From Acidobacteriota bacterium (lineage in GTDB: Bacteria; Actinomycetota; Acidimicrobiia; Acidimicrobiales; Acidimicrobilacustridaceae), in NCBI GenBank assembly GCA_018969405.1, contig JAGWYK010000005.1, positions 1-64,000 of the forward strand: DNA of 64,000 nucleotides. The letters are read 5' to 3'. Below the pieces are notes generated by a model. The model made no database searches, had not been told where the DNA came from, and was given only the letters and a program-made list of their open reading frames with translations. Of the stretch, positions 27,467 through 36,634 are shown in pieces. The translations under genes were made by a program, and so were the position numbers. Position 1 is the stretch's first letter. Each line of letters begins with the position of its first letter.

Positions 27467-28537
27467 TCAGGCCACGACCAGCGGGGCCCGCATGCGTTCG
27501 ATCCAGCGATGCGGTTCGCGGATCTCGAGCAGCGAGGGCAGATTGTCGGCCGACTCCCAGGCCCGGGCCAACAGGGTCGAGCCACCCTCGCGTTCGACCG
27601 CGGCGATGAACGCCTCGCCGTGCGCGTACTGGTTCAACTTGGCCTCGAGACCGATGAGACGCTGCAGCAGCTTCGCCACACCGGTGGCCGACTGCCGACG
27701 CTCGCGCAGCACCTGACCGAACCGCGCCGCGCTGGGCACCAACCCCTCGCCGGCCCGATCCATGGTGACGTCGCCATGTCCCTCGAGCAGGCTCATCATG
27801 CCGCTGATGCGATCCAGCACGGCCCGCTGCTCCGGGCCGGCGAACAGCGTGGCGAGGCCGCCATCGGCGAGCGGATCGGTGCCGGAGCGCCATGCGGTGG
27901 CCGCCCGCGAGAAGTTCTCGAAGAGACGCCCGGGATCGGGGTCGACGGCCCCGACGGTCTCGTGCACCAACCCGATGAAGTGCTCGCGCAACCAGGGCAC
28001 GCCGGTGAACTGCATGCGATGGGTGACCTCGTGCAGCGCCAGCCACAGGCGGAACTGCTCGGGCGGGAAGGCGAACCGCTTCTCGATGGCGAGCACGTTC
28101 GGACCGACGTAGTACACGATGTCCTGGTCGAGGGGATCCTGTTCCTCGACCACGAGCAGGTCGTACTGACCCAGCACCCGACCCGACATCCAGCCCAGCA
28201 CCAGACCGAGTTCGGCACCGGCCAGCCGAGCCATGACCGGCGCCGCCGCTCCGGACCCGAGACGACCGTCGAACTTCTCGATCAGCGGGCTGAGCAGACG
28301 ACGGAACGCCGAGATGTTGGCGCGGATCCAGCCCGCCCGATCGGTGACCCGACTGCGGGCCGGACCGGCGAGCGACCGCAGACCGGTCTCGCGCTCGACG
28401 AGTTCCTCGGCCAGCGCGGTGAGACGGGTGAAATCCGGTGCGAGCGAGTCGTAGTGGTAGCTGCGGGCGAACGGCTCGGTGCCCGAGGCGCGGATGGCGA
28501 TCCGCTCGGCCACCGACCAATCGACCGAGCCCGCCAT
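27467..28537 (-). CDS. Zinc-dependent metalloprotease, DUF2342 / F420-associated
   Basis: A 356-residue protein of the actinobacterial DUF2342 family. The metzincin-like helix LWLALHEVTHRMQFTGVPWLREHF carries HExxH as HEVTH. AAPVMARLAGAELGLVLGWMSGRVLGQYDLLV and YVGPNVLAIEKRFAFP are conserved parts of the family; a branch is annotated as coenzyme F420-associated. It precedes tilS as in mycobacteria. A signal peptide is absent, so it should be cytoplasmic. The substrate is unknown. Confidence 0.85.
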   Translation of the reverse strand: MAGSVDWSVAERIAIRASGTEPFARSYHYDSLAPDFTRLTALAEELVERETGLRSLAGPARSRVTDRAGWIRANISAFRRLLSPLIEKFDGRLGSGAAAPVMARLAGAELGLVLGWMSGRVLGQYDLLVVEEQDPLDQDIVYYVGPNVLAIEKRFAFPPEQFRLWLALHEVTHRMQFTGVPWLREHFIGLVHETVGAVDPDPGRLFENFSRAATAWRSGTDPLADGGLATLFAGPEQRAVLDRISGMMSLLEGHGDVTMDRAGEGLVPSAARFGQVLRERRQSATGVAKLLQRLIGLEAKLNQYAHGEAFIAAVEREGGSTLLARAWESADNLPSLLEIREPHRWIERMRAPLVVA

Positions 28538-28542
28538 CGGTG

Positions 28543-28677
28543 TCAGCGCTTCGGGTAGCGGGGCATCACGACTTTGTAGACGTACCCGGCGATGATCCCG
28601 AGGATGGCCAGGATGGCGGGGACGACCAGCGCGACAGCGATCCAGAAATGCCAGACGACGGCCAGAAGAGGAGTCAT
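28543..28677 (-). CDS. 44-residue single-helix membrane protein
   Basis: A short open frame, MTPLLAVVWHFWIAVALVVP and onward, forms one membrane helix (about residues 5-32) with a basic end (KVVMPRYPKR), so the C-terminus should face the cytoplasm. TAGGAT lies 6 bases before the ATG and the stop is 5 bases from the DUF2342 start, giving independent support for a real gene. Function unknown. Confidence 0.72.
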   Translation of the reverse strand: MTPLLAVVWHFWIAVALVVPAILAILGIIAGYVYKVVMPRYPKR

Positions 28678-28683
28678 GCGCCG

Positions 28684-28689
28684 ATCCTA
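28684..28689 (-). promoter_or_regulatory. Leaderless-type -10 (TAGGAT) built on the rsrA stop codon
   Basis: The TAG stop of rsrA is the first half of TAGGAT, 6 bases before the ATG of the 44-residue protein. It could start a transcript for that gene, DUF2342 and tilS. Confidence 0.5.
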
Positions 28690-29019
28690 GGCCTCCCGTG
28701 CCGGAGGTTCGCCACTGCGGGGGCCATCGCCCGCCCCCCCGGCCTCACCGCGGGTGAGCATGGTGAGCCGCTCGAGGATCCGGATCCGCAGTTCCTCGGG
28801 CACGGCATCGCGGCGGGCCCGGGTGGAGATGACGATGCGGAGCTCGGCCTCGAAGTCGAACGCCTCGATACAGGGGTTGCAGCCGGCCAGATGACCGGCG
28901 ATGAGGGCCCGCCGCTCCTCGGTGAGCTCGCCGTCGAGGTAGGTGTAGATCTCGGCGAGCGCGTCGGAGCAGTCGGTGTCGTCCGGGGCGGGATGATCGT
29001 GATCGTGGTGGTCGGCCAT
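28687..29019 (-). CDS. rsrA: Zinc-binding anti-sigma factor (RsrA-like)
   Basis: A 110-residue ZAS-family protein that holds SigR inactive until its cysteines are oxidised. The zinc motif is GHLAGCNPC (HxxxCxxC), with DCSDALAEIYTYLDGELTEERR before it as in mycothiol-system anti-sigma factors. The N-terminus is His/Asp-rich (MADHHDHDHPAPDDTD). It lies 17 bases after sigR, the usual arrangement. Confidence 0.9.
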   Translation of the reverse strand: MADHHDHDHPAPDDTDCSDALAEIYTYLDGELTEERRALIAGHLAGCNPCIEAFDFEAELRIVISTRARRDAVPEELRIRILERLTMLTRGEAGGAGDGPRSGEPPAREA

Positions 29020-29036
29020 GGTGCGCAGGTGTCCGC

Positions 29037-29654
<618 letters not shown>

Positions 29655-29657
29655 GAG

Positions 29658-29730
29658 AGCCCGAGAGGAGAATCGAACTCCTGACCTGCTCATTACGAGT
29701 GAGCCGCTCTGCCGACTGAGCTACCCGGGC
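29658..29730 (-). tRNA. tRNA-Thr (anticodon CGT)
   Basis: A full cloverleaf of 72 bases plus a T discriminator. The acceptor stem GCCCGGG pairs with CTCGGGC, the D arm is GCTC/GAGC, the anticodon stem GCTCA/TGAGC encloses CTCGTAA (anticodon CGT, Thr), and the T arm is AGGAG/CTCCT with loop TTCGATT. CCA is not encoded. The sigR start codon follows three bases later. Confidence 0.96.
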
Positions 29731-29743
29731 GGGGTGGGGGCCG

Positions 29744-29774
29744 ATCGTAGCCGCAGGCTCCGCGCGCCCATCAA
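29744..29774 (-). promoter_or_regulatory. Candidate promoter of tRNA-Thr (and possibly sigR)
   Basis: On the minus strand TTGATG (29769-29774) and TACGAT (29744-29749) are 19 bases apart. The -10 ends about 14 bases before the mature tRNA 5' end. Confidence 0.5.
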
Positions 29775-29790
29775 GCGAGATGCATCGGTG

Positions 29791-30876
29791 TCACCGATGG
29801 CGCAGGGCGGAGAGTTCGCTGAACAGCGCGGCCAGCTGGAGCCGCAGATTGGGGTTGCGGACCAGTTCCCGATCGAGCTCCGCGATGGCGGCGAGCGCGG
29901 CGATCTGCTGCTGGGGCCGGGTCGACTCGAGCATGTCGTCGCGACAGCGACGGGAGAGTTCGGCCAGTCCGAAGCGGATCTCGTCGGTGCGATGCCGGCG
30001 GGTCTGCCGCTTGTGGCGGTCCTCCAGCTGCTTGCGACCGGAGCCCCGTTCGCCCCGGGCCTTGATCACCGCAGCCATGGCGTCGATCTCCGCGGCCTGC
30101 TGGGCGGCGAGCGGCGCCATGGCGTCCTCGATCATGGCCAGCAGCGAATCGACCTGCTCCATGGTGGACGACCCGGAGCCGTCGAGCCGATCGGGGACCG
30201 ACCGCCAGGCCTCGCGGCGCAGCGCGAGACGTTCGTCGGTGGCGAGCAGCCGGGCCCGGGCCATGCTGCCGCCGGAGGCCATCGCCAGCATCGAGGCCTG
30301 ATCAGGATCGACGCCCTCGCGCAGCAGCTGCTCGGCGACGGCGTCGTCGGTCACCGGGCCGAGCTCGATGCGCACACACCGACTGGCGATGGTGATGAGC
30401 TCCTCGGGCACCTCGTCGGCCAGCACGATGAACACGGTGTCGGGGGGCGGCTCCTCGATGGACTTGAGCAGTCGAGGCGCCTGGCCGGCCACGAGATGGA
30501 ACTCGTCGAGCACGAGCACCCGCCGACCACCCTCCCGGGACGACCGACTCGCCATGGCGATGATCTCGTCGATCTGCTCCTTCCGGATCGATGCGCCCTC
30601 CCGCTCGACGACGGTCAGGTCGGGATGGCCGCCGGCGAGGGCGAGCCTGGCGTGATGGGCGGCGTCGTCGCCGTCCCGGTGCTCACTGAGCAGGGCCGCT
30701 GCGAAGGCCCGGGCGAGTTCCCGCTTGCCGCTGCCGCGGGGTCCGACGAGCAGGTAGGCGTGCACCGGGGTCCGGCTGGCGGCCCGGGCCATGGCGACCG
30801 CCGCGCTCTGGCCGACGACCTGCGACCAGAGGTCGACACCAGCCCGTTCGGCGGCGAGCAGCGGTTGATCGGTCAC
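29791..30876 (-). CDS. holB: DNA polymerase III subunit delta'
   Basis: A 361-residue AAA+ clamp-loader subunit. VVGQSAAVAMARAA and Walker A LLVGPRGSGKRELARAFAAALL start the domain. RKEQIDEIIAMASRSSREGGRRVLVLDEFHLV and LLKSIEEPPPDTVFIVLADEVPEELITIASRCVRIELG (sensor 1 and the SRC-type arginine) follow. No zinc-binding Cys cluster is seen after Walker A. The GTG start overlaps the tmk stop (GTGA). Confidence 0.9.
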   Translation of the reverse strand: MTDQPLLAAERAGVDLWSQVVGQSAAVAMARAASRTPVHAYLLVGPRGSGKRELARAFAAALLSEHRDGDDAAHHARLALAGGHPDLTVVEREGASIRKEQIDEIIAMASRSSREGGRRVLVLDEFHLVAGQAPRLLKSIEEPPPDTVFIVLADEVPEELITIASRCVRIELGPVTDDAVAEQLLREGVDPDQASMLAMASGGSMARARLLATDERLALRREAWRSVPDRLDGSGSSTMEQVDSLLAMIEDAMAPLAAQQAAEIDAMAAVIKARGERGSGRKQLEDRHKRQTRRHRTDEIRFGLAELSRRCRDDMLESTRPQQQIAALAAIAELDRELVRNPNLRLQLAALFSELSALRHR

Positions 30877-31499
30877 AGCGACAGTTGTAGCCGGTCGGCC
30901 ACGAGGGTCCGCACGGCGAGGGCCACCGCATCGATCGACCCGGTGCCGTCCACCACCGCCCAGCGCTGCGGTTCGGCGGCCGCCTGGGTCCGGAAGCCGG
31001 CGATGACCGCCTCATGGAACGACGGCGCCTCGGCCTCCATGCGATCACGTTCGGACCCGAGACGGCGGTCGGCCTCGGCCATGGGCACATCGAGCAGGAT
31101 GATCAGGTCCGGCCACACCCCTCCGGTGGCCCAGCGCGACAGCTGTTCGATCTCCTCCACCGGCAGGCCCCGGCCGTACCCCTGATAGGCGATCGAGGAA
31201 CCGGCGAAGCGATCGGTGACGACATGACGACCGGTGGCGAGGGCCGGTTCGACGAGTTCGGCCACATGCTGGGCCCGGTCGGCGGCCATGAGCAGCGCCT
31301 CAGCCCGCGGCGCCAGACCGACGGTGGCGGGCGAGAGCACCAGTTCGCGCAGCCGGGCGCCGATGGCGGTGCCCCCGGGTTCGCGGGTGAGCAGGGCGTC
31401 GAGCGAGGTGGCCAGGAGTGCCGCCTGGGTGGACTTGCCACAGGCCTCACCGCCCTCGAAGGCGATGAAGCGTCCCCGCGACCCCGATGCCGGCCCCAT
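30873..31499 (-). CDS. tmk: Thymidylate kinase
   Basis: A 208-residue dTMP kinase. The P-loop is FIAFEGGEACGKSTQAALL; TREPGGTAIGARLRELVL, VTDRFAGSSIAYQGYGRGL (DRF motif) and DLIILLDVPMAEADRR follow. The ATG at 31499 overlaps the stop of the MFS gene (TGATG) and the stop overlaps holB (GTGA). In several actinobacteria tmk is fused to an MFS-like membrane domain at this same place; here they are separate but tightly coupled. Confidence 0.94.
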   Translation of the reverse strand: MGPASGSRGRFIAFEGGEACGKSTQAALLATSLDALLTREPGGTAIGARLRELVLSPATVGLAPRAEALLMAADRAQHVAELVEPALATGRHVVTDRFAGSSIAYQGYGRGLPVEEIEQLSRWATGGVWPDLIILLDVPMAEADRRLGSERDRMEAEAPSFHEAVIAGFRTQAAAEPQRWAVVDGTGSIDAVALAVRTLVADRLQLSL

Positions 31500-33085
31500 C
31501 AGCGGTTCTCCTCCGCTGCACTGTGGCGGGAGGGATGCGGTGAACGGTCGGCACTCTGCTCGCGCTGACCGGCGCGCAACGAGGCCAGCGCGGCGAACCC
31601 GGCCACGACGATGATGGCGGCGGCCAGCCACAGCGCCAGCCGCACACCCGGGAGCCAGATGGTGATGCGTCCGATGGTGAGTTCACCGCCGCACACTGCG
31701 TTGGAGATGCCCCCGAGCAGTGCAGCCAGCAGCGGACCGACCACCATCGAGATGAGGATGCACAGGCGTACGAGGGTGTTGAGCGAACTGAACACCCGAC
31801 CGCGCATCTCGTCGTCGACCTCCTGCTGCAGCAGGGCGTAGCCGATGACGTAGACCGGTCCGACCGACATGCCCATGAGCAGCACGAAGGTGAAGGCCAC
31901 CGGCAACGACGAGGAGGACGCGGCGAGGAACAGCGAGAGGCCCGCCATGAACAACGAGCCGGTGAACACCGTGGTCTTGCGCACTCGCTTCTGCAGCGCG
32001 GAGATGCCGATCACCCCGATGGCCACCCCGAAACCCAGTGCCGTGGTGAACAGACCGAAACCGGCCGCCCCGGCACCGAGCACCTGGGTGGAGAACACCG
32101 CACCGAGCGGGATGAGCATGCCACCGCCGATGAGACCGGTGGCGAGGCCGAGGTTCACGGCGCGCACGGTGTGGTTCGAGAACACCTCGCGCCAACCGTC
32201 GATGAGTTCGTCGACGGTGCGACGGATGTCGACGCGACGCGACTGGTCGTCGAGCGCATCGACCCGCTTGGGCCGCGAGGGCATGCGCAGTCGATGGACC
32301 ATCCAGGCCGAGAACAGGAACGTGACCACATCGACGTAGAACGCCAGCGCCATCTGGTTGTTCTCCAGCCAATGCAGCCCGGGGATCTGGCCGATCCAGA
32401 TGGAGATGCCGGCGAGCAGCGCGAACAGCAACGACGCGAACGGGAAGGTGCCGTACGCCGCCGCCAGTGACAGCGAGTTGGCCGTGGTGAGGTGATCGCG
32501 GGGCACGAGGTTGGGGACCTCGGAGTCCTTGGCCGGTCCCCACAGCAGGGTGAGCACCTCGAGGGCCAACGAGGCCAGCACCAGACCGATCACATCACCG
32601 ACGAACGGCAGCAGGGCGAGCACGACGGCCCGACCGATGTCGCAGCTGACCATGACCTTCTTGCGGTCCCAGCGATCGACGAGCACCCCCGCCAGCGGAC
32701 CGAAGAAGAACCCGGGCACGATGCGGGCGGCCATGACCAGCGAGATGGCGCCGGCCCCGGCACCACCACCGATACGGGCCGCCAGCAGGATGATGGCCGA
32801 GAACCCGAGCCAGTCGCCGGTGGCCGACACCACCTGCACCAGCCAGAGGCGGAAGAACTCGGGCGACCCGAACAGTCGCACATGCCAGCCGGCCCGATCG
32901 TTGCCGTAGAGCGTGTAGTAGGCCTCGGTGTCGGAGCCGAGGACCTCGGAGCGGGACAGCTCGGTGAGGGTGGGATCGTCCTCAGGGGTCGCCGGGGTCG
33001 CCACGTCGGGGGCCGACGTCAGCGGATCGGGGGCGCTCGACGGAGCGCCGGCGTCGTCCCGGGGGCCGGGGCGGGGCACAGCCAT
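31499..33085 (-). CDS. MFS transporter coupled to tmk
   Basis: A 528-residue major facilitator protein. A disordered N-terminal tail of about 70 residues (rich in Pro, Asp, Ser) precedes the first helix; about 12 helices follow. GFFFGPLAGVLVDRWDRKKVMVSCDIGRA is the loop 2-3 MFS signature, of the MFS_3/enterobactin-exporter type. The substrate is unknown. The stop shares a base with the tmk start. TAGGGT lies 6 bases before the ATG. Confidence 0.9.
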   Translation of the reverse strand: MAVPRPGPRDDAGAPSSAPDPLTSAPDVATPATPEDDPTLTELSRSEVLGSDTEAYYTLYGNDRAGWHVRLFGSPEFFRLWLVQVVSATGDWLGFSAIILLAARIGGGAGAGAISLVMAARIVPGFFFGPLAGVLVDRWDRKKVMVSCDIGRAVVLALLPFVGDVIGLVLASLALEVLTLLWGPAKDSEVPNLVPRDHLTTANSLSLAAAYGTFPFASLLFALLAGISIWIGQIPGLHWLENNQMALAFYVDVVTFLFSAWMVHRLRMPSRPKRVDALDDQSRRVDIRRTVDELIDGWREVFSNHTVRAVNLGLATGLIGGGMLIPLGAVFSTQVLGAGAAGFGLFTTALGFGVAIGVIGISALQKRVRKTTVFTGSLFMAGLSLFLAASSSSLPVAFTFVLLMGMSVGPVYVIGYALLQQEVDDEMRGRVFSSLNTLVRLCILISMVVGPLLAALLGGISNAVCGGELTIGRITIWLPGVRLALWLAAAIIVVAGFAALASLRAGQREQSADRSPHPSRHSAAEENR

Positions 33086-33091
33086 GGACCA

Positions 33092-33097
33092 ACCCTA
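33092..33097 (-). promoter_or_regulatory. Leaderless-type -10 (TAGGGT) of the MFS-tmk-holB operon
   Basis: TAGGGT ends 6 bases before the ATG at 33085, in the 93-base gap downstream of topA. Confidence 0.5.
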
Positions 33098-33178
33098 CGA
33101 CCGTGCCGCCGATGGTTCGGGAACTGCAGGAGGACGCCGATCGGCGGGATCGGCCGGCGCCGGGCCGATCGATCCGGT

Positions 33179-36070
33179 TCAGTCGGGTCGACCCGGGACG
33201 CCGGTGACCCGCTGCGCCGAGGAACGAGCGCCGGCGGCCTTCGTGGCCGCCCCCGCCTTCGAACGCTTCGAGGTGCCCTTCTTCACCGTGCGGGTGACGG
33301 TGCCGCCGACCCCGTCACCATCAGCTGACTTCTTGGCAGCTGACTTCTTGGCAGCTGACTTCTTGGCAGCTGACTTCCCGGCGGCTGACTTCTTGACGGC
33401 CGACTTCTTGGCGGGAGTCTTCTTCGCCGCAGTGCCGACGGTGCCGTTGGCCACCGCATCACGACGGGCCTGCAGCAGTTCGGCCCCACGTTCGGGGCTG
33501 AGGGCGATGGGGTCATCACCCACGCGCAACGAGGCGTTGGTCTCGCCATCGGTGACGTACGGACCGAACTTCCCGTCCTTGATCACCATCGGTCGGTTGG
33601 TCACCGGATCAGGTCCGAGCTCGGCCAGCGGCGGCTTGGGGGCACTGCGACCCCGACGCCGGGGCTCGGCGAAGAGTCGGAGCGCCTCGGCGAGGTCGAC
33701 GGTGAGGAGGTCCTCCTCGGTGGCCAGGGACCGGGTGTCGGGCTTCGTGTCGTCCCCATCGTTGCCCTTGGTGAGATACGGGCCGTACTGGCCGTTCTGG
33801 GCGCGGATGGTCTCACCGGTGGTGGGGTCGACCCCGAGGACCTTGGGGAACGACAGAAGTTCGAGCGCGGTCTCGAGCGGAACGGTGTACGGATCCATGC
33901 TCTTGAACAACGAGGCCCGTCGGGGCTTGCCCTCAGGAGCCTCGTCGGTCTCACCGAGCTGCACGTACGGGCCGAACTTCCCGCTCATGATGAACACGGT
34001 GAGTCCGGTCTCCGGGTCCGTGCCCAGTGGTTTGCCCCCCTTGGGCATCCGCAGGAGTTCGAGCGCCCTTTCCACGGAGAGATCAGCCGGCGCCAGGTTC
34101 TCGGGGATGCTCGCGGTGTCATCGCCGCGCTGCACATAGGGACCGAACCGGCCGGGCTTGGCGATGATCGGCATGCCGTGGTCATCCTCACCCAGTTCGA
34201 AGGTGTTGATGGCGGCCGCGTCGATCTCGGGGAGTCGGTCGGTGACGAGATCGCGCAGACCCCCGGTGCGGACCCCCTCGCCATCGATCGGTCCGCGGTA
34301 GAAGTCCTCCAGCGTGGCGACCCGATCCATCTGACCCGAGGCGATGCGATCGAGCAGCTCCTCGAGATCGCGGGTGAACCCGTAGTCGACGAGTTCGGCG
34401 AAATGCTGCTCGAGCATGGTGATCACGGCGAACGCCGACCAGCTCGGGACCAGCGCCGAGCCCTTCTTCCAGACGTAGCCGCGGTTCTGGATCGTCTCGA
34501 TGATGGAGGCGTAGGTGGAGGGGCGACCGACCCCGAGCTCCTCGAGCTTGGCCACCAGCGTGGGTTCGGTGAAGCGCGCCGGTGGCTTGGTGGTGTGGCC
34601 CTCGGGGATGAGCTCGGTGGCATCGAGCGCATCGCCCTCGCGCACCGGAGGCAGGCGGCGCTCGGCGTCCTCATCCTCAGCGTCGTCGGTGGGGTTCCAG
34701 TCGTAGGCCTGCATCCAGCCGCGTTCGGTGATGACCGTGCCGGCGGCGGAGAACTCGGCATCGCGCCCGGAGGCCGCCCTCGCCCCCAGCCGGACCGTGA
34801 CGGTCTCCCCGGTGGCGTCGACCATCTGGCTGGCCACCGTGCGGCTCCAGATCAGCTCGTAGAGGCGGGCCTCGCCCGGTTGCAGTTCGCGGCGCACCTC
34901 ATCGGGTGAGCGGAACCGATCGCCGGCGGGGCGGATGGCCTCATGGGCCTCCTGGGCGTTGACCGCCTGCTTGCCGAAGGTGCGCGGGGAATCGGGCACG
35001 GAGCCGGACCCGTACCGCTCGGTGGCCTCGGCGCGGGCGGCGGCGATGGCCGCTCCCGACAGGCTCGTGGAGTCGGTGCGCATGTAGGTGATGTACCCCT
35101 GCTGGTAGAGGCTCTGGGCCATCGACATGACCTGCTTGGCCGACACCTTCAACATGCGACCCGCCACCTGCTGCAGCGAGGAGGTGATGAACGGGGCGAA
35201 CGGGCGACGCCGATACGGCTTGGACTCGACCGACCGCACCGCGAACGACGCGGACCCGAGCTCGGTGGCGAGTGATCGGGCCTCGTCCTCGGAGAGCACC
35301 ACGCGATCGGGGCGCGACAGTTCGCCGAACTCGCTGAAGTCGCTGCCGGTGGCCACACGGGTGCCGTCGACGGCGACGAGCCTGGCGTCGAAGGGGATCG
35401 GTTCGGTGGCTGCGGCGAAGGTGCCGGTGATGTCCCACCAGTCGGCGGAGACGAAGGCCATGATGTCGCGCTCCCGATCCACGACGAGACGTGTGGCCAC
35501 GCTCTGCACCCGGCCGGCCGACAGACCGCGGTTGACCTTCTGCCAGACCGCCTTGCTGACGTCGTAGCCGTAGAGCCGGTCGAGGATGCGGCGGGTCTCC
35601 TGGGACTCGACCAGTCGGGTGTCGACCTCACGAGGGTTGGCGAAGGCCTCGCGGATGGCCGGCTCGGTGATCTCGTGGAACACCATGCGATACACCGGCA
35701 TGTCCTTCGGCGGCTTCAGGGTGTCGAGCAGATGCCACGCGATGGCCTCCCCCTCGCGATCCTCATCGGTGGCGAGATAGAGGGAGTCCGCGTTCTTGAG
35801 AGCCCGCTTGAGTTCGGTGACCACCGACTTCTTCGCATCCGGCACCACGTAGAAGGGCCGGTAGTCGTTGTCGACGTCGATGCAGAGATAGGCCCACCAG
35901 CTCTTCCGCACACTCTCCGGCAGCTGTGACGCCTTCATCGCGAGGTCACGGATATGGCCCACCGAGGCGATGACGGTGGGTGCATCACCATCGGTGGCGA
36001 GACCACTGAGGAACTCGGTGATCTTCTTCGCCTTTGTGGGTGATTCGACGATGACGAGCGGGCCGGACAT
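33179..36070 (-). CDS. topA: DNA topoisomerase I
   Basis: This 963-residue type IA enzyme relaxes negative supercoils. The TOPRIM domain starts LVIVESPTKAKKI, with the acidic metal site in YLATDEDREGEAIAWHL. The catalytic tyrosine is in GYITYMRTDSTSLS. The C-terminal part has TopA repeats without Cys zinc fingers (several FGPYV(Q) segments), as in mycobacteria. The tail is a Lys/Ala/Ser-rich stretch coded by 15-base repeats and is probably DNA-binding. The ATG at 36070 fits the family start. AATCCT lies 7 bases upstream, a weak leaderless candidate. Confidence 0.96.
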   Translation of the reverse strand: MSGPLVIVESPTKAKKITEFLSGLATDGDAPTVIASVGHIRDLAMKASQLPESVRKSWWAYLCIDVDNDYRPFYVVPDAKKSVVTELKRALKNADSLYLATDEDREGEAIAWHLLDTLKPPKDMPVYRMVFHEITEPAIREAFANPREVDTRLVESQETRRILDRLYGYDVSKAVWQKVNRGLSAGRVQSVATRLVVDRERDIMAFVSADWWDITGTFAAATEPIPFDARLVAVDGTRVATGSDFSEFGELSRPDRVVLSEDEARSLATELGSASFAVRSVESKPYRRRPFAPFITSSLQQVAGRMLKVSAKQVMSMAQSLYQQGYITYMRTDSTSLSGAAIAAARAEATERYGSGSVPDSPRTFGKQAVNAQEAHEAIRPAGDRFRSPDEVRRELQPGEARLYELIWSRTVASQMVDATGETVTVRLGARAASGRDAEFSAAGTVITERGWMQAYDWNPTDDAEDEDAERRLPPVREGDALDATELIPEGHTTKPPARFTEPTLVAKLEELGVGRPSTYASIIETIQNRGYVWKKGSALVPSWSAFAVITMLEQHFAELVDYGFTRDLEELLDRIASGQMDRVATLEDFYRGPIDGEGVRTGGLRDLVTDRLPEIDAAAINTFELGEDDHGMPIIAKPGRFGPYVQRGDDTASIPENLAPADLSVERALELLRMPKGGKPLGTDPETGLTVFIMSGKFGPYVQLGETDEAPEGKPRRASLFKSMDPYTVPLETALELLSFPKVLGVDPTTGETIRAQNGQYGPYLTKGNDGDDTKPDTRSLATEEDLLTVDLAEALRLFAEPRRRGRSAPKPPLAELGPDPVTNRPMVIKDGKFGPYVTDGETNASLRVGDDPIALSPERGAELLQARRDAVANGTVGTAAKKTPAKKSAVKKSAAGKSAAKKSAAKKSAAKKSADGDGVGGTVTRTVKKGTSKRSKAGAATKAAGARSSAQRVTGVPGRPD
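33323..33412. repeat. Six 15-base repeats coding the TopA tail
   Basis: Six consecutive near-identical copies of AGCTGACTTCTTGGC (the last three divergent) encode the KKSAA-like tail of TopA. Copies 1-3 are identical. Confidence 0.85.
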
Positions 36071-36130
36071 GGCCGACAGGATTGGCAAGGGCCGGCGGCG
36101 CTGTCAACCGCGTCGGGTCCGATCACCCAC

Positions 36131-36157
36131 TCGGGGACCCCCCTTGGGGGTCCCCGA
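36131..36157. repeat. Perfect 12-base-pair GC-rich palindrome between topA and the cupin gene
   Basis: TCGGGGACCCCC (36131-36142) and GGGGGTCCCCGA (36146-36157) are exact complements with a CTT loop. It lies in the 148-base divergent gap, 60 bases from each start codon. No T-run follows, and both genes point away from it, so it is not an ordinary terminator. Confidence 0.85.
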
Positions 36158-36206
36158 AGAATGGGCGATCGCAGCCCGATCCTCGTCCCCATCGCCCGGT
36201 TTCGGC

Positions 36207-36212
36207 CATACT
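36207..36212 (+). promoter_or_regulatory. Leaderless-type -10 (CATACT) of the cupin gene
   Basis: CATACT ends 6 bases before the ATG at 36219. The first base differs from TANNNT. Confidence 0.4.
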
Positions 36213-36218
36213 CGCTGC

Positions 36219-36593
36219 ATGTCCGTCTCCGATCAGAGCCCGCGATCCGATGGGGAGACCCGTCCCTGGGGACGGTTCCTCGTCCTCGACGACACGCCGA
36301 CCTGCAAGGTCAAGCGCATCATCGTCGAACCCGGTCAGCGACTCTCGTACCAGCTCCACCACCGTCGCTCCGAGCACTGGATCGTCGTGTCGGGCACTGC
36401 GCTCGTCACACTCAACGGCGAGGACGTCACCGTGGAGCCCGGCTCCTCGATCGACATCCCCCGCGGCGCCGATCACCGCGTGCGCAATCCGGGCACCGAG
36501 CCGCTCGAGTTCATCGAGGTGCAGATGGGCGACTACTTCGGTGAGGACGACATCGTCCGCCTCGAGGACGACTACGGCCGCGCCGGCCAGTGA
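36219..36593 (+). CDS. Cupin protein of the type II mannose-6-phosphate isomerase group
   Basis: A 124-residue single cupin that matches the C-terminal domain of bifunctional GDP-mannose pyrophosphorylase/phosphomannose isomerase. RPWGRFLVLDD, GQRLSYQLHHRRSEHWIVVSGTALV (metal-binding His/Glu) and PRGADHRVRNPG are the cupin motifs. The pyrophosphorylase domain is absent, so it may be a stand-alone sugar-phosphate isomerase or epimerase; the substrate is not certain. It lies 41 bases before an acyl-CoA dehydrogenase and diverges from topA. Confidence 0.85.
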   Translation: MSVSDQSPRSDGETRPWGRFLVLDDTPTCKVKRIIVEPGQRLSYQLHHRRSEHWIVVSGTALVTLNGEDVTVEPGSSIDIPRGADHRVRNPGTEPLEFIEVQMGDYFGEDDIVRLEDDYGRAGQ

Positions 36594-36634
36594 CCTGCAC
36601 CACCACGCCCATCATCCCCCGCTGAAGGATCACC

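Noticed and set aside
29658-29730. tRNA-Thr as an integration site for a mobile element
   Set aside because: No integrase and no repeated tRNA end nearby; conserved housekeeping genes lie on both sides.
36071-36088. TTG start upstream for topA (six more residues)
   Set aside because: The family begins at MSGPLVIVESPTKAKKI and the upstream codon would be a rarer TTG.
36131-36157. The topA palindrome as a terminator
   Set aside because: Both flanking genes are transcribed away from it and there is no T-run.
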